DNA of 64,000 bases from Arenicola marina. Lineage: Eukaryota > Annelida > Polychaeta > Arenicolidae. The stretch spans positions 37,426,133 to 37,490,132 of the forward strand of contig OZ025263.1 in NCBI GenBank assembly GCA_964019135.1. The letters run 5' to 3'. The notes beneath the pieces are model-generated. The model worked only from the letters and a program-made list of their open reading frames with translations. It was not told where the DNA came from and ran no database searches. Made by a program: the position numbers and the translations under genes. This document shows positions 60,201 to 64,000 of the stretch, piece after piece (within the stretch, counting starts at the first letter, position 1; each line of letters begins with the position of its first letter).

Positions 60201-60958
60201 TCCCTGTCCGGTGGGTGTGGGAGCCGCCTTAGTGCTGTCCCTGTCCGGTGGCTGTGGGAGCCGCCTTAGTGCTGTCACTGTCCGGTGGGTGTGGGAGCCG
60301 CCTTAGTGCTGTCCGGTGGGTGTGGGAGCCGCCTTAGTGCTGTCCGGTGGGTGTGGGAGCCGCCTTAGTGCTGTCCGGTGGGTGTGGGAGCCGCCTTAGT
60401 GCTGTCCCTGTCCGGTGGGTGTGGGAGCCGCCTTAGTGCTGTCCCTGTCCGGTGGGTGTGGGAGCCGCCTTAGTGCTGTCCGGTGGGTGTGGGAGCCGCC
60501 TTAGTGCTGTCCGGTGGGTATGGGAGCCGCCTTCGTGCTGTCCCTGTCCGGTGGGTGTGGGAGCCGCCTTAGTGCTGTCCCTGTCCGGTGGGTGTGGGAG
60601 CCGCCTTAGTGCTGTCCCTGTCCGGTGGCTGTGGGAGCCGCCTTAGTGCTGTCCCTGTCCGGTGTGTGTGGGAGCCGCCTTAGTGCTGTCCCTGTCCGGT
60701 GGGTGTGGGAGCCGCCTTACTGCTGTTCCTGTCCGGTGGGTGTGGGAGCCGCCTTACTGCTGTCCCTGTCCGGTGCCTGTGGGAGCCGCCTTAGTGCTGT
60801 CACTGTCCGGTGGGTGTGGGAGCCGCCTTAGTGCTGTCCCTGTCCGGTGGGTGTGGGAGCCGCCTTAGTGCTGTCCCTGTCCGGTGGGTGTGGGAGCCGC
60901 CTTAGTGCTGTCCCTGTCCGGTGGCTGTTGGAGCCGCCTTACTGCTGTCCCTATCCCG
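54228..60958 (+). repeat. 37-bp minisatellite (intron 12) starting at the e12 donor
   Basis: About 185 copies of a 37-bp unit, gtgggtgtgggagccgcctt then agtgctgtccctgtccg, with a 31-bp form lacking ctgtcc. Unit one (54228-54264) begins at the GT of the e12 donor (gtgagtgtgggag), so the array border and the splice junction coincide. Some inner units revert to gtgagtgtg or gtaagtgtg (for example near 55116, 57954 and 58576), which score better as donors than the consensus gtgggt. Confidence 0.97.
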
Positions 60959-60961
60959 TGG

Positions 60962-63900
60962 GTAGCGTAGAGACCATTATTATAGTGATCCCTGGACAGG
61001 ATAATGGGTCACAGGGTAGAGACCATTATTGTAGTGATCCCTGGACTGGTTAATGGGTCACAGGGTAGAGACCATTATTGTAGTGATTCCTGGACTGGTT
61101 AATGGGTCACAGGGTAGATACCATTATTGTAGTGATCCCTGGACAGGATAATGGGTCACAGGGTAGAGACCATTATTATAGTGATCCCTGGACAGGATAA
61201 TGGGTCACAGGGTAGAGACCATTATTATAGTGATTCCTGGACAGGTTAATGGGTCACAGGGTAGAGACCATTATTATAGTGATCCCTGGACAGGATAATG
61301 GGTCACAGGGTAGAGACCATTATTATAGTGATTCCTGGACAGGTTAATGGGTCACAGGGTAGATACCATTATTATAGTGATCCCTGGACAGGATAATGGG
61401 TCACAGGGTAGAGACCATTATTATAGTGATTCCTGGACAGGTTAATGGGTCACAGGGTAGAGACCATTATTGTAGTGATTCCTGGACTGGTTAATGGGTC
61501 ACAGGGTAGATACCAGTATTATAGTGATCCCTGGACAGGATAATGGGTCACAGGGTAGAGACCATTATTATAGTGATTCCTGGACAGGTTAATGGGTCAC
61601 AGGGTAGAGACCATTATTGTAGTGATTCCTGGACTGGTTAATGGGTCACAGGGTAGATACCAGTATTATAGTGATCCCTGGACAGGTTAATGGGTCACAG
61701 GGTAGAGACCATTATTGTAGTGATCCCTGGACTGGTTAATGGGTTACAGGGTAGATACCATTATTGTAGTAATTCCTGGACTGGTTAATTGGTCACAGGG
61801 TAGAGACCATTATTGTAGTGATTCCTGGACTGGTTAATGGGTCACAGGGTAGAGACCATTATTGTAGTAATTCCTGGACTGGTTAATTGGTCACAGGGTA
61901 GAGACCATTATTGTAGTGATTCCTGGACTGGATAATGGGTCACAGGGTAGAGACCATTATTATAGTGATTCCTGGACAGGTTAATGGGTCACAGGGTAGA
62001 GACCATTATTGTAGTGATTCCTGGACTGGTTAATGGGTCACAGGGTAGATACCAGTATTATAGTGATCCCTGGACAGGTTAATGGGTCACAGGGTAGAGA
62101 CCATTACTGTAGTGATCCCTGGACTGGTTAATGGGTTACAGGGTAGATACCATTATTGTAGTAATTCCTGGACTGGTTAATTGGTCACAGGGTAGAGACC
62201 ATTATTGTAGTGATCCCTGGACAGGTTAATGGGTCACAGGGTAGAGACCATTATTGTAGTGATCCCTGGACTGGTTAGTGGGTTACAGGGTAGATACCAT
62301 TATTGTAGTAATTCCTGGACTGGTTAATTGGTCACAGGGTAGATACCAGTATTATAGTGATCCCTGGACAGTTTAATGGGTCACACAGTAGAGACCATTA
62401 TTATAGTGTTTCCTGGACTGGTTAATGGGTCACAGGGTAGAGACCATTATTGTAGTGATCCCTGGACTGGTTAGTGGGTTACAGGGTAGAGACCATTATT
62501 GTAGTGATCCCTGGACTGGTTAGTGGGTTACAGGGTAGAGACCATTATTGTAGTGATCCCTGGACTGGTTAGTGGGTTACAGGGTAGAGACCATTATTGT
62601 AGTGATCCCTGGACTGGTTAGTGGGTTACAGGGTAGAGACCATTATTGTAGTGATCCCTGGACTGGTTAGTGGGTTACAGGGTAGAGACCATTATTGTAG
62701 TGATCCCTGGACTGGTTAATGGGTCACAGGGTAGAGACCATTATTATAGTGATTCCTGGACAGGTTAATGGGTCACAGGGTAGAGACCATTATTGTAGTG
62801 ATCCCTGGACTGGTTAATGGGTTACAGGGTAGATACCAGTATTATAGTGATCCCTGGACAGGTTAATGGGTCACAGGGTAGAGACCATTATTGTAGTAAT
62901 TCCTGGACTGGTTAATTGGTCACAGGGTAGATACCAGTATTATAGTGATCCCTGGACAGTTTAATGGGTCACAGGGTAGAGACCATTATTGTAGTGATCC
63001 CTGGACTGGTTAGTGGGTTACAGGGTAGAGACCATTATTGTAGTGATCCCTGGACTGGTTAGTGGGTTACAGGGTAGAGACCATTATTGTAGTGATCCCT
63101 GGACTGGTTAGTGGGTTACAGGGTAGAGACCATTATTGTAGTGATCCCTGGACTGGTTAGTGGGTTACAGGGTAGAGACCATTATTGTAGTGATCCCTGG
63201 ACTGGTTAGTGGGTTACAGGGTAGAGACCATTATTGTAGTGATCCCTGGACTGGTTAGTGGGTTACAGGGTAGAGACCATTATTGTAGTGATCCCTGGAC
63301 TGGTTAATGGGTCACAGGGTAGAGACCATTATTATAGTGATTCCTGGACAGGTTAATGGGTCACAGGGTAGAGACCATTATTGTAGTGATCCCTGGACTG
63401 GTTAATGGGTTACAGGGTAGATACCAGTATTATAGTGATCCCTGGACAGGTTAATGGGTCACAGGGTAGAGACCATTATTGTAGTAATTCCTGGACTGGT
63501 TAATTGGTCACAGGGTAGATACCAGTATTATAGTGATCCCTGGACAGTTTAATGGGTCACAGGGTAGAGACCATTATTATAGTGTTCCCTGGACTGGTTA
63601 ATGGGTCACAGGGTAGAGACCATTATTGTAGTGATCCCTGGACTGGTTAATGGGTCACAGGGTAGAGACCATTATTGTATTGATCCCTGGACTGGTTAAT
63701 GGGTCACAGGGTAGAGACCATTATTGTAGTGATCCCTGGACTGGTTAATGGGTCACAGGGTAGAGACCATTATTGTAGTGATTCCTGGACTGGTTAATGG
63801 GTCACAGGGTAGAGACCATTATTGTAGTGATCCCTGGACTGGTTAATGGGTCACAGGGTAGAGACCATTATTATAGTGTTCCCTGGACTGGTTAATGGGT

Positions 63901-64000
63901 CACAGGGTAGAGACCATTATTGTAGTGATCCCTGGACTGGTTAATGGGTCACAGGGTAGAGACCATTATTGTAGTGATCCCTGGACTGGTTAATGGGTCA
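60962..64000. repeat. 49-bp minisatellite (intron 12, second array), runs off the window
   Basis: About 62 copies of a 49-bp unit, tagagaccattattgtagtg then atccctggactggttaatgg and gtcacaggg. It follows the 37-bp array with no unique sequence between. A 12-unit, 588-bp higher-order block is visible from the marker gacagtttaatggg at about 62371, 62959 and 63547. Runs of identical units with ttagtgggttacag lie at about 62450-62700 and 62990-63290. No exon was found in this part. Confidence 0.96.

Noticed and set aside
54635-61053. Many frames of 62-105 codons (GCGSRLSAVPVRW type)
   Set aside because: Short open stretches of the 37-bp array; they stop whenever unit length changes and lie in intron 12.
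1-64000. Centromeric or telomeric satellite block
   Set aside because: The arrays are separate families each bounded by coding exons of one gene, which does not fit a centromere or telomere.
60962-64000. A further TIMELESS exon hidden in the 49-bp array
   Set aside because: I read the array to the window edge and saw no break in the repeat with coding likeness to the segment expected after EEQR.

Overview
This window is a piece of an animal genome. It holds the middle of one split gene on the + strand, a TIMELESS (timeout / TIM1-type) fork-protection protein, and the introns of that gene are packed with tandem repeats. I found twelve coding exons (numbered e1 to e12 within this window) between 4493 and 54227. 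They join in one open frame of 1355 nt, about 451 codons, with GT-AG borders and matching phases throughout. The 5' part of the gene lies to the left of the window and the 3' part to the right. The peptide follows vertebrate TIMELESS (as I remember it) exon by exon, including the blocks [43 protein letters not shown] and PFDAAS.

About nine tenths of the window is minisatellite. Each long intron has its own unrelated repeat: 69 bp (intron before e1), 51 bp (intron 1), 99 bp x2-3 (intron 2), 46 bp (intron 3), 27 bp (intron 4), 33 bp (intron 5), about 44 bp with long G runs (intron 7), 32 bp (intron 9), 47 bp (intron 11), and 37 bp followed by 49 bp (intron 12). Introns 6, 8 and 10 (238, 105 and 262 bp) have no array. 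Intron 3 also carries a 737-bp non-autonomous DNA transposon with terminal inverted repeats. Intron 2 carries a weaker MITE-like element. A 200-bp run of N lies in the G-rich array of intron 7.

The most striking pattern is that several arrays start at, or very near, the 5' splice site and repeat it. In introns 2, 9, 11 and 12 the first repeat unit begins at the GT of the real donor. In introns 9 and 11 the unit also copies the last exon bases. Intron 5 starts with a shortened unit at the donor. The repeats of introns 3 and 5 hold 3'-splice-site-like motifs (with a branch-point-like CTGAC in intron 3, and AG joined directly to GT in intron 5). The pre-mRNA would therefore carry hundreds of decoy or usable splice signals.

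Organism: an invertebrate or basal deuterostome metazoan. The vertebrate-like TIMELESS sequence, dense intronic minisatellites and donor-anchored units fit a cephalochordate (amphioxus). I recall donor-associated intronic minisatellites ('mirages') being described there, but I cannot verify that here and hold it as a moderate guess. There are no rRNA, tRNA, bacterial, viral or CRISPR features. The very long open frames in the arrays (up to 2791 codons) come from repeat units that lack stops, and I do not regard them as genes.
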